Below, piece by piece: positions 33,719-42,133 of a stretch of 64,000 bases of DNA (positions within the stretch are counted from its first letter, which is position 1; the number at the start of each line of letters is the position of its first letter). Under the pieces are notes generated by a model, which saw only the letters and a list, made by a program, of their open reading frames with translations, made no database searches and was not told where the DNA came from. The translations under genes were made by a program, and so were the position numbers. Source of the DNA: Isoetes taiwanensis (lineage: Eukaryota > Streptophyta > Lycopodiopsida > Isoetales > Isoetaceae); contig JAJEKV010000005.1 of NCBI GenBank assembly GCA_021234155.1, positions 17,284,089 through 17,348,088 on the forward strand, given 5' to 3'.

Positions 33719-35281
33719 AACTTATCCTTGTAATATAACAAATTGCCCTCTTTCTTATACGAACGGAAAGCTTCACGTTCTTTATCTGTGCGTGCCTCCT
33801 TAGCCAAACTATCCCACACCTCACGGAACTCTGGATCCGTGGCCAAAGTCTGCTCTATCTGTTTTTCGAACTCACTAGTGAGTGTGGAAATCGCGTTACA
33901 ATGGGTTCGGGTTACCAAGGGATGGCGTGACAACGCATCCGCAACCACATTGTGCTTCCCAGGCTTATACGTAATCTCAAAATCATACTCCTCCAGAAAT
34001 TCCATCCATCTTCTCTGACAGAGGTTGAGATTTGGCTGGGTTGATAGATAACGGAGACTCTGATGATCTGTATCAAGCTGAAATCTTCTACCAAGAAGGT
34101 AATGTCTCCATATACGCAGAGCGCGGACAACGGCTAACAATGGGTAGGGTGTATCGCTGCTCAGTCTCGTTCATTTTCTTTGAATCATAGGCAATAACCC
34201 TCCCCTCCTGCATTAGGACTCCACCGGTAGCAATCTTACTGGCATCCGTTGCTACTAGTTTATCCTTTTCGGGATCGGGCAATGTGAGGACTGGTGCTGA
34301 CGTGAAAGCATCCTTAAGCTTCTGAAAACTTCCCTGGACCTTTGCTTTCCAATGCTCAATCCAATCCTTCACTTTCTCATGCTTTGTAAGATCAGTAAGA
34401 GGTGCTGCAATCTTTGCAAAATCCTTAACAAATTTCCGGTAATAGCCTGCTAATCCTAGGAAACTTCGGACCTCTGAAACATTACCTGGAATGGGCCAAT
34501 CTCTTACTGCCTCTATCTTTGCTAGATCTGTAGCAATTCCCTCTGTTGAAATGACATGTCCCAAGTAATCCACCTTCGGAGTGGCAAACTTGCACTTAGA
34601 GAACTTGGCAAAGAGCTGGTGACGTCTTAGCTTTTGTAGGGCCAACCGAAGATGTTTCTCATGCTCCTCCAGAGTCTTACTATAGATGAGAATGTCGTCA
34701 AAGAAAATAACAACAAAATCATCCAAGTATTGTCGGAAGACATCATTCATCAATCGCATGAAAGTTGCGGGGGCATTAGTTAATCCAAAAGGCATAACGG
34801 TAAATTCATAATGCCCATATCTAGTGCGAAAGGCAGATTTATGGATGTCCTCCTCTTTAATTCTTATCTGATGATATCCGGAGCGTAAATCAATCTTTAA
34901 GAAGTACCTGGCCCCTTGCAACTGATCCATAAGGTCGTCTGCTCTGGGCAAAGCATAGCGATTCTTGATGGTATGCTTATTGAGTTGCCGATAATCAATA
35001 CACATCCTCAAGGAGCCATCCTTCTTTTTAACAAAAAGGATAGGAGCGCCAAAAGGCGAAACACTAGGCCGAATAAAGCCTAGGTTTAGTAGCTCCTGAA
35101 GTTGCTTCTTAAGCTCTGCAAATTCAGGGGGACTCATACGGTACGGGGCCTTACTGGTAGGCTTAGTACCTGGTTCTAAAGCTATCTCACATTCTACCCC
35201 TCTGAATGGAGGAAGTTTCTGGATCTCGTCTGGAAAGAGATCACTAAATTCCCTAAGAAGATTAGCAATGCTTTCTGGCAA
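33691..35281 (-). pseudogene. pol: Reverse transcriptase and RNase H
   Basis: About 530 codons in two frames that meet near 34100. RT blocks are visible: [62 protein letters not shown], and the catalytic box [13 protein letters not shown] (FFDD in place of the common YLDD/YIDD). RNase H begins [16 protein letters not shown] and continues after the frame change with DTDHQSLRYL and VVADALSRH. The enzyme would copy the element RNA into DNA in cytoplasmic particles. The FFDD variant retains both Asp residues. Confidence 0.92.
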
Positions 35282-35298
35282 AGCATCAACTACTTGCT

Positions 35299-36075
35299 CT
35301 ATTTAGCATCTGACTCAATGGATGCAAGTCTGATGACGCAAAGTAGCTTATTCTTGCATATAGCCTTACTTAACTGCCTGATGGACATAGACTGCATAAT
35401 GGGGTTTAATGGATCACCTTTTATAGTTACGCGGGCTCCATTAGCTGCGTTGAAGGTAACCTCCTGCTTTTCGCAATCGATATTGGCTTTTGCAGATGCC
35501 AAGAATTCCATACCAACAATCAGATCATATTTGCCAATATCCATTAACTCGGCACCCAATGCAACTGGTGCACCTGGCAGCTGCATTTTAAGGTTAATGC
35601 GACGGCCATGAGTATGTCTGATTTTACCACTGGCTAAAGTGACAGGTTTCGGTCGGGACCTTAAAGTCTCAAGCTGCAATACCTGGGCCATTCTAGGGGA
35701 AGCAAAATCATGTGTACTTCCCGTATCCATAAGAATTATAAAAGGCTTACTGTCTACTTGACCTATGGTGGAAATAACAGCAGGCTGACTTTCAGCATTG
35801 CCGGTTTCTATGGCGGCAAGGATATGGGATGCACCGTGAATATACTCGGGAGCCTCCTCCTCGACAGGTGTTGTAGACTCGAGATCGTCCCAATCGAGGT
35901 CGGCCATGGCCAGCTGGGCAGTCTGTGTGACATAAGGGCAATTTTGCATGAAGTGCCCGGGCCGCATACACCTGTAACATGCTTTATCTCTGCGGAGCTG
36001 CTCTCGGGCCTCTTTGGGAATAGACTGTAAGAGGTTCCGATCTTCCTTACCCACATTGTTCGGTTTGTCGGGCAT
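35299..36075 (-). pseudogene. Gag zinc knuckle and aspartic protease
   Basis: 258 codons. A CCHC knuckle (CYRCMRPGHFMQNC) near residue 35 belongs to the nucleocapsid end of gag. The retropepsin active site ILMDTGSTHDF lies near residue 115, and the second strand motif YDLIVGMEFLA follows near residue 185. The frame ends at 35299, 18 bp before the RT frame opens. It may be a true junction with frameshifting, or damage. Confidence 0.88.
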
Positions 36076-36148
36076 GTTGAAGGTGACTTTCTTTTCCTGG
36101 CGGCCGTTAGAGTTCTACTGAGAGGGCCCCGGACTTGGTGAACGGCCC

Positions 36149-37113
36149 TTATAAGGTGTGTGCGTTGGTATTTTGCGAGTAAGAGGCGGGGCCGCTGAAT
36201 GCGGTTTTAGGTGGTGCGTCGTCTTCAAGGCTCAATGCCTTAGCCTCAGCCTCAGCAATTGATTTCGGGTCTATGGCCTTAACCATTCGTTTAATTGATG
36301 GGGCCAACTCTTCAATATAGCCCTCCATAAGCCCTCTTTTCATTCATTCACGGCACATCTGACCTCAAAGCATGAATTCATCGGTGTAGGCCATAACCGA
36401 CATACCCATACGCTCTAGCTTTGTAAAAGTCTGAATTTGTTGGCATTTGTGCGCCGCGAGGCACATAATGCGACTTAAAAGCTTTAGCAAACTTTTTGAA
36501 CTTGCACTACGTCCGGATGCTTGGCTCTCGCATAGCCCTTCCACCAAATCTGGCGGCTCTGTAAAGGTTTGTGGTGGCAACTTTTTTCTGTATCTTTTTA
36601 CGTCATGCCATAGAATTTCCCAAACTCCTTCATCTCGTGCAAACAGGACTCTGCATTCAGCCCGCCTCTAGATTTCCCATCAAACTGGGCCAATTTCCTG
36701 TTTTCCCATATACTGGTTATGGCCATGTCAACCGTCTTACGGTACTCCTTGTCCCGACGCTTTGCATGGTCACCAGATGATACAGACGACTCAGAGGACA
36801 CAGAAATGGCCGATTGTGAGGATGTGGCACTATCCGTAGAGGAACTTTGACGTCGTTTGGAACGGTGCCTCGTTTGTGCGGGTATAGGGCCTGGTTCAGT
36901 TGCAGGTGGCTGCTATGGTGGGGGACTTGGCGGTAACGGAGGTAACTCCGGCCCATCCTCCTGCACATGCTGCGGTGGGTTGGCATTCAACACATAAGCT
37001 TGCAGCTCTACTAACTGCCGCTTGATCAACAGGAGTTCCTGTTCAGGTGTTAATCTGCTAGCATTCGAGGGTGTCTGCCATGAGGCGTTACGTGCACCGT
37101 CTATATTGAGCAT
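36149..37113 (-). pseudogene. gag: Degenerate gag
   Basis: Starts MLNIDGARN at 37113, only about 25 bp after the PBS-like site. Capsid-like pieces follow in shifting frames: LAQFDGKSRGGLNAESCLHE (about 36660), TFTEPPDLVEGLCESQA (about 36550), FTKLERMGMSVMAYTDEF (about 36380) and GYIEELAPSIKRMVKAI (about 36290). The order matches a Ty3-type capsid. At least three frame changes are present. Confidence 0.75.
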
Positions 37114-37388
37114 AAGAAAGTATAAGGAGAGTGATACCACGTGTCACAAAGAAGATCATTTTAAGTAGTGCTAGAAAATAACAATAAAGACATTACAAGA
37201 GAATGAAAGAAAAGATCTCTATTATTAAGTCAAAGTAGCAGTTACATTGGAGATTTATCTTTAACAAAAACGTAGGGTCATACAGTACAAAAGTAGCGAT
37301 TATACACATATTTAGCCATAAGGCTGTACATTAGACAACTTTTAGTCAACAGATACTTAGCCATAGCAGAAAACTGAAGAGATTAGGA

Positions 37389-37855
37389 CTAGGGCTGCGC
37401 AAAAGGGTACAGGATGGAGTAGCGGACGCTCTCCCGTACGGCCCTGACTACCTTGTAGCGAGCCCATGCCTGGATAATAACGTGCTGGTAGTCCAAGGTG
37501 GGACTAATGATGAGCAAATTAAAAAGGTTCCTTAGCGCATAGAAGATCTGCCATAAATGGTCATTGGCATCGGCATAAGCTTCATGCCTCGTCATTTCCC
37601 AGTAATCCCAAGTTCGTCGAAGAGTTTGTTGCAAATGCTCAAAGGCCCGTTCTCGGAGAATATTGACTATTTCCAAGCCTTTAGCTGAATCATAGGGCTC
37701 TCCCTCTTGCACGGGTTCCCCTGCTTCGTAATCATCATCCCGATCCGGGTACTCCCCATATCATTGGCCGTAGTCTTGGTCGGGAGGTCCTGGATCGTCC
37801 CTTCGTATGTCATTGGTGATTCTTTCCTCGATTTCTTCAAGCTCATCGTCTGCAA
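37389..37855 (-). CDS. Hypothetical acidic/helical protein, fragment
   Basis: A minus-strand frame of 107 codons (37389-37712) is helical: ERAFEHLQQTLRRTWDYWEM, then LWQIFYALRNLFNLL, then QAWARYKVV. Upstream, to about 37960, an acidic stretch reads DDELEEIEERITNDI after a TTGCAG acceptor-like site, with one stop between. It lies just outside the PBS-like site of the gypsy element, where a 5' LTR should be, so it is not part of that element's normal order. I do not recognise it. Confidence 0.35.
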
Positions 37856-38381
37856 GACGGCAAGAATGAATATACAGTGTTGAACAATTTTTTTTTGTAT
37901 ACTTCGACTCTAAGGAAGAGAGATAAGCATTGTAGGAGAAAGATAATTCAATGGTATTCAACAAGACAATGAAGCATAGGAAATTAGCACATATATTATA
38001 TGGTGGTTTGTTAAAGGAAATGCCAACCCCAAAAATTGCATAAAACTGAGTACAAATGTCTGATAAAATCTAGAACTAAGAGGTTGGCCCTGTTCCATCT
38101 TGCACTTGGGTATCAAACTCAGGCTCAGGTCGGTGCTGAAGAAGTAACACAAACTCAGACTTGGTCAAGGTTTTCACCCTTGCTTGCCTATAACTTTTTT
38201 GTACAAGTCACAATCACTTGACCTTGGAAATCAATCCGCCTATGAGAGCTACATCGATTTGAGTAAGGGCTCCATATTCTTGAATTGGGAAAGGTATGAG
38301 AACTTGATAATTGAGCTTCTTTTTTGAGAAATTCTTGTGTAGACTGATCACCTTAAGTGATCTGGAGGTTCTAACCCCAAC

Positions 38382-39647
38382 TTGAGTAAAAACTCAAGTT
38401 GGCTTCTTGTGTTTGACTCTCTAGCCAGGTTGAGGGTCAACATCTTGGAGGTTCTACCGAGATCTTCCTGGATTTCAGAACTCATGACTCCAAAGCAAAA
38501 ATTTCCAGCAGAACAAGAACCATTAGAAGACATTGATGCATCAGATCATTGCAGAGAAAGGCCATTGAATTCAAGTTTCTCAATTAGCCTGCTTCAAAAC
38601 ATGCCATACCAATTTGAGTTGAATGTTCCTGTTCCTTTGCCTACTTTTGATTCCAGTATGAGTGCTAACAACTTTTTGAGAATATTTGAGGACTATTACA
38701 GGGATTATGGCTTCAAGAAGGGCTGCAAGCTCTCAGAATTTGAAAAATGTTTCAAAGAAGAAAGTGAAGCTGGTGCCTGGTTAACCTATGAAAAGTTAAT
38801 GGGTACCACTTCATGGGATGAACTTGTCAAGAAGTTCCTGGATAGGTTTGGTAAGTTAGCTGCTCCAAAAGATTTGGTTAACGAGTTGGAAGGTTTCTCT
38901 ATACATGCAGGAGAGAGTGTGAATCAATATAAGGAGAGGTTTAGCACATTTATGAGCAGGTGTCAAAGAGCACAAGTCACCATCCCAACTCTGTTTTTAG
39001 TTATTGCTTTCATCAATGGTCTGGAAAGAAGACCAGATATCCAAAGGAAGTTGCTCAAGATCCAAGCTGCTGAAGGATTTGATTCTATATACAAAGTTTT
39101 TGCCAAAACTACTGACTTACCTCAGATGCTCTCTACCTTGCCTGACAAGCACCATGTTCCTCACCATAGCCATGACCCGTTTTACCCTGATGCTACTGAT
39201 GCACATTATGATCATCACCCTTCTATTCCAGTTTATGCCATACAGAAAGAAAAGAAGAAATCTAAAGAGGAGGAAGCAAATTCTCGAGTTGCAGAGGTGA
39301 AGTCAGATCTATCTAAGGTTACTGAAGCTTTAGCAGAAATAACCAAACAATTGCTTGAACTCAAGGCTGCAAGAACAGGTAAAATTTACCCTGAATGTAT
39401 TCATTGCAATAGGAATTCTCATCCATCAGAAATTTGCTATTGGCAAGTGTGTCCCAAATGTAATAGAAAAGGCCACTTTGGAAAGGAATGTCCTGTTTGT
39501 TCTTTTTGTAAAGAAGTTGGCCATACTGATGCTAGGTGTGCTGTTAAGGAATATTTTCCTAAGCAGGAAAAAGAAAAGAGACCAGAGCCTAAACCTCCTG
39601 TGAGATTTGCTGAACCAAGCACCTCTATAAGATTATTCAAGCTATAG
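38382..39647 (+). CDS. gag: Gag polyprotein with three zinc knuckles
   Basis: 421 codons; the functional start may be the internal MTPKQKFPAEQEP near 38484. The capsid region holds FLRIFEDYYRDYGFKKGCK, EAGAWLTYEKLMGTTSWDEL and LNELEGFSIHAGESV-like blocks typical of Ty3-type gag. A coiled Lys/Glu stretch follows. Three CCHC knuckles come next: CIHCNRNSHPSEIC, CPKCNRKGHFGKEC and CSFCKEVGHTDARC. The frame is intact, but no protease, RT or integrase follows; the next frame is a coiled-coil ORF. A PBS-like GGGTATCAAACTCAGG near 38107 could mark the 5' end. This is a pol-less gag, either a truncated element or a gag-only locus. Confidence 0.8.
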   Translation: MSKNSSWLLVFDSLARLRVNILEVLPRSSWISELMTPKQKFPAEQEPLEDIDASDHCRERPLNSSFSISLLQNMPYQFELNVPVPLPTFDSSMSANNFLRIFEDYYRDYGFKKGCKLSEFEKCFKEESEAGAWLTYEKLMGTTSWDELVKKFLDRFGKLAAPKDLVNELEGFSIHAGESVNQYKERFSTFMSRCQRAQVTIPTLFLVIAFINGLERRPDIQRKLLKIQAAEGFDSIYKVFAKTTDLPQMLSTLPDKHHVPHHSHDPFYPDATDAHYDHHPSIPVYAIQKEKKKSKEEEANSRVAEVKSDLSKVTEALAEITKQLLELKAARTGKIYPECIHCNRNSHPSEICYWQVCPKCNRKGHFGKECPVCSFCKEVGHTDARCAVKEYFPKQEKEKRPEPKPPVRFAEPSTSIRLFKL

Positions 39648-39913
39648 AAGCTCCCAAATCTGAAGAAGTTATGGTGGTGCAAACTAGAAGCATGAATGAA
39701 GCTCATGAGCGAGACATTGAGCTCGCGGCAACATTCACCAGGTACCGAGAGGCCAATAGCCGTAGGGTCGAGGCAGTTTTAACTGCCCACAATATTTCGC
39801 AGGCGTTAGAAGATATGGAGAAGAAGCTTCGAGTTGCGGAGGATGAGAACGCAGCTTTACGGCTTCAGCTACAGGATCATCAAAATCAGCTAGAGGATCA
39901 TGAAGATCCCTAG
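39648..39913 (+). CDS. Coiled-coil ORF A, directly after gag
   Basis: Starts in practice at MVVQTRSMNEAHERD (39671), one frame away from the gag end. The +1 frame is open back through IIQAIEAPKSEE to the gag stop, so a frameshift fusion with gag is possible. It encodes about 80 residues ending in a long amphipathic helix (QALEDMEKKLRVAEDENAAL). The stop is at 39911-39913; hairpin copy (a) begins 85-90 bp later. The first residues recall the start of a gypsy pol frame, the rest does not. Function unknown. Confidence 0.45.
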
Positions 39914-39998
39914 CCATTGTATCTATATATTTTTTGTTTCAAAGAAAAGTTTTCTCTATTTCTTGCTTCTATCTGTTCTTTTGTTTTGTTTTATTAAA

Positions 39999-40067
39999 AG
40001 ATCACACGACGCGAAATGCCATGCTTGCAATTAGGTAGCAATCAATGGATTTCGCGTCGTATGATCT
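39999..40067. repeat. Hairpin family copy (a)
   Basis: Arms AGATCACACGACGCGAAAT and ATTTCGCGTCGTATGATCT pair at 18 of 19 positions. Inner pairs (CCAT/ATGG, TTGC/GCAA) extend the stem. The core arm-to-arm length is 64 nt. It lies about 85 bp after the stop of coiled-coil ORF A. Confidence 0.9.
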
Positions 40068-40216
40068 CCATAACGTACACCTCGTTGTATGTACAAATTC
40101 CTAATTTATTAATGGAAAAATATATGTAACACAAATATCTAGCTAGATTATGTGATAACTTGCAGGTAAATGCGAATTAGTCATATCTAGGATTGGCAAG
40201 CGCCGGCACCCAAAGC

Positions 40217-40292
40217 ACGTGGCATGTGGATGACAACGTCTACTCACATACGTGGCATGTGGATGACAACGTCATGCCAAGGACGTGGCATG
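40217..40292 (+). promoter_or_regulatory. Three ACGTGGCATG boxes spaced exactly 33 bp
   Basis: ACGTGGCATG occurs at 40217, 40250 and 40283; the first two extend to ACGTGGCATGTGGATGACAA. ACGTGGC is the core of plant ABRE/G-box elements bound by bZIP factors. They lie 180-260 bp upstream of the TATA box of ORF B. Activity is an inference. Confidence 0.5.
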
Positions 40293-40473
40293 CGCTGCCA
40301 CAATAACACTATCTTTTGTACGGCCTGCATACAGTACGGCTAGGATATGACGGATCCCATGATGCGAACATAGGCTACCGTTGCCTGATTGCATGCTATA
40401 ATTTTGCCTCGTAGGATTATTACACAACTTTATCGGTACTCGCAACCGTAGATTCCAACATATCTCTAGTTTC

Positions 40474-40482
40474 TATATAAAA
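40474..40482 (+). promoter_or_regulatory. TATA box of ORF B
   Basis: TATATAAAA, 98 bp upstream of the ATG at 40572. A pyrimidine-rich leader (CTTCTCCTATCCGCCATC-like) follows. Confidence 0.65.
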
Positions 40483-40571
40483 CGTCCGAGGTCTTTGTCT
40501 TCTCCTATCCGCCATCTCCTGTTCTACCACATCCGCCCTCAGCCATCTCTCCTGTTCTCACATCACTTTCA

Positions 40572-40988
40572 ATGGCCTCCAGCTCCAGTTCCATCCCTGC
40601 CGAGATCTTGTCTCAAGTTCTGGTCAAGGAAATTAAGAACATTCGTGCTGAAGCGGAGGAACGGATCCGCCTTCTGAAAGAAAAGAATGATGAAGACGTC
40701 ACCAAGCTAGTTGCGGCAGAGGACAAGGCCGCCTTCTATAGGGAGATGATTTTAGTGCGCGACAATCAGCGGGCTGCCATAGACCGCGAATTGCGCGCCA
40801 CGAGATCTAACCTCCAAGAGAGGCTTAGGGCCGCAATCGAAGCGGGCGAGGCTGCCCGAGCTCAACTCGATGAGCGGGAAGATCAGGTTAAAGAGTATGA
40901 GAACGTGGTTGCGGGGCAGGCAATCATGTTGGAGGAGCAGAAAAAGATTATCACTGCCCTCCAGGAAGAGCCTGCCCGGCGATCATAG
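40572..40988 (+). CDS. Coiled-coil protein B, 138 aa
   Basis: Intact frame. The N-terminus MASSSSSIPAEILSQVLVK is followed by an almost continuous charged helix of about 110 residues (KEIKNIRAEAEERIRLLKEK to LEEQKKIITALQEEPARRS) with heptad-like hydrophobic spacing. There are no Cys clusters, no signal peptide and no membrane segment. It has its own TATA box and possible G-box cluster. Hairpin copy (b) lies 150 bp after the stop. The start, leader and promoter resemble ORF C at 41432, so the two are tandem paralogues. A structural or oligomerising role is likely from the composition; nothing more can be said. Confidence 0.6.
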   Translation: MASSSSSIPAEILSQVLVKEIKNIRAEAEERIRLLKEKNDEDVTKLVAAEDKAAFYREMILVRDNQRAAIDRELRATRSNLQERLRAAIEAGEAARAQLDEREDQVKEYENVVAGQAIMLEEQKKIITALQEEPARRS

Positions 40989-41139
40989 GCATCGGGCTCC
41001 TCCTAGAGGGGCCCGTTTTTTTTTTTAATGTTTGTAATTATTTTGTTTCTCAATGGGAAAAGTTTTTGACAAATGTGCCGAATATGCAGTTTCCTATTTT
41101 TAATTTTCAATATCCGTGGTAGAGAGAATGACAAGACAG

Positions 41140-41203
41140 ATCACACGAAGCGAAACCCTTCATAGGGTTTTAAAGCGCGTGTGCAGATTTCGCGTGGTGT
41201 GAT
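41140..41203. repeat. Hairpin family copy (b)
   Basis: Arms ATCACACGAAGCGAAA (41140-41155) and TTTCGCGTGGTGTGAT (41188-41203) pair at 14 of 16 positions. The core length is 62 nt and the loop differs from the other copies. Confidence 0.88.
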
Positions 41204-41338
41204 ACAGTGTAGTTAGAATAGTTATTAATGTGTTCCGGCGGACAGTACCATTAATGTGTTCTAGCGGACAACCGACAGAATCCGCTCGACACGTGTGACA
41301 GCAGCCGAATGTGTTTAATATGTTCAAGCGCTAATATG

Positions 41339-41345
41339 TATAAAT
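41339..41345 (+). promoter_or_regulatory. TATA box of ORF C
   Basis: TATAAAT, 93 bp upstream of the ATG at 41432. The downstream words GAGGTCCTTG and CTTCCGCC resemble the ORF B leader. Confidence 0.6.
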
Positions 41346-41431
41346 TGAGGTCCTTGCATTGTGCTCCTTCCGCCGGTTAGAGTCTTTGCTCCACACTTCT
41401 ATAATCATAACGTCCCTCCCATTTGTCATCT

Positions 41432-41901
41432 ATGGCCTCCACATCCTCAACCGCTGATAAGGGAAAACGCCAGAGGATAGAACTCCCTTCTGACATAGTG
41501 TTGGGTGTTCTAATGAAGAGGTTGAAGGAGCAAGATGATCTTCTAAAGGAAAACGCCGTTACAATTTAGCAGAAAGAAGAAGAGAATGAATTCAACCTTC
41601 TCATGCTTCGTAGCTAGGAGAGGCAAATCAGGCGGTTGAATAGAAGGCTGGACAGGAGGGGATGCCCCAACAACTGCACTGAGGTGGTTATAACGGCAAC
41701 AGGTTGCTAATTCAGGCAGAAGAACACGTTGTGCTATTGGGACAGGAGCGGGACATGTACAAAGAGATGGTGGACAGATTGGAGGAACGTTTGGATAGGG
41801 TGATTGCTCGCTTGAGGAGAAGAGATGAAGATGAAGACGAGGACGGAGCTGATGATGATGATACAGATAATGAAGAAGAGATCGCACTGGAGCAACAATG
41901 A
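41432..41901 (+). pseudogene. Coiled-coil protein C, broken paralogue of B
   Basis: Starts MASTSSTADKGKRQRIELPS then DIVLGVLMKRLKEQDDLLKE, aligning with the B start (MAS-SS, P-x-[ED]-I-[LV], VL-x-K). In-frame stops appear at about 41567 and 41617, and the frame then shifts. The open end (41704-41901) is a coiled coil (ERDMYKEMVDRLEERLDRV) followed by an acidic run of Asp/Glu. It also has its own TATA box and is followed by two hairpins, (c) and (d). It is convergent with the transposase pseudogene that ends at 42134. Confidence 0.5.
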
Positions 41902-41985
41902 GTCATTGTATTTTGTTTTTTCAATGTAACATTTTTCACAACTTTAATCAAAAGTAACCTTTTTTTATTATTATCTTGTAAAGCT

Positions 41986-42047
41986 TCACACGACGCGAAG
42001 CCACATAAATGGAAGCAATAGTGAACTCCACTGTTCGTGCCGTATGA
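41986..42047. repeat. Hairpin family copy (c)
   Basis: Arms TCACACGACGCGAA (41986-41999) and TTCGTGCCGTATGA (42034-42047) pair at 11 of 14 positions; length 62 nt. Confidence 0.8.
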
Positions 42048-42058
42048 TACAAATAAGA

Positions 42059-42121
42059 TCACACGACGCGAAGCTCCAGTTGTGCAAACAAGGTTGGAGG
42101 CAAGTACTTCGCGTCGTGTGA
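42059..42121. repeat. Hairpin family copy (d), perfect arms
   Basis: Arms TCACACGACGCGAAG (42059-42073) and CTTCGCGTCGTGTGA (42107-42121) are perfectly complementary over 15 bp; length 63 nt. It lies 13 bp from the stop of the minus-strand transposase pseudogene and 12 bp from copy (c). Confidence 0.92.
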
Positions 42122-42133
42122 ACATGCTACACA

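Larger units (their letters stand above)
33332..37140 (-). mobile_element. Ty3/gypsy chromovirus: gag, protease, RT, RNase H, integrase N-half
   Basis: Minus-strand body of the element whose 3' part lies at 23050-26083. Order from 37140 leftwards: a PBS-like TGGTATCAC, gag, a zinc knuckle plus protease, reverse transcriptase, RNase H, then integrase up to the nested transposon. This Ty3 order (integrase last) plus the downstream chromodomain defines a chromovirus. The gene pieces are listed separately. No 5' LTR matching TGTGACGTTCC is found to the right, so the 5' end is truncated or rearranged near 37.1-38.3 kb. Several frame changes make the copy inactive. Confidence 0.9.
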
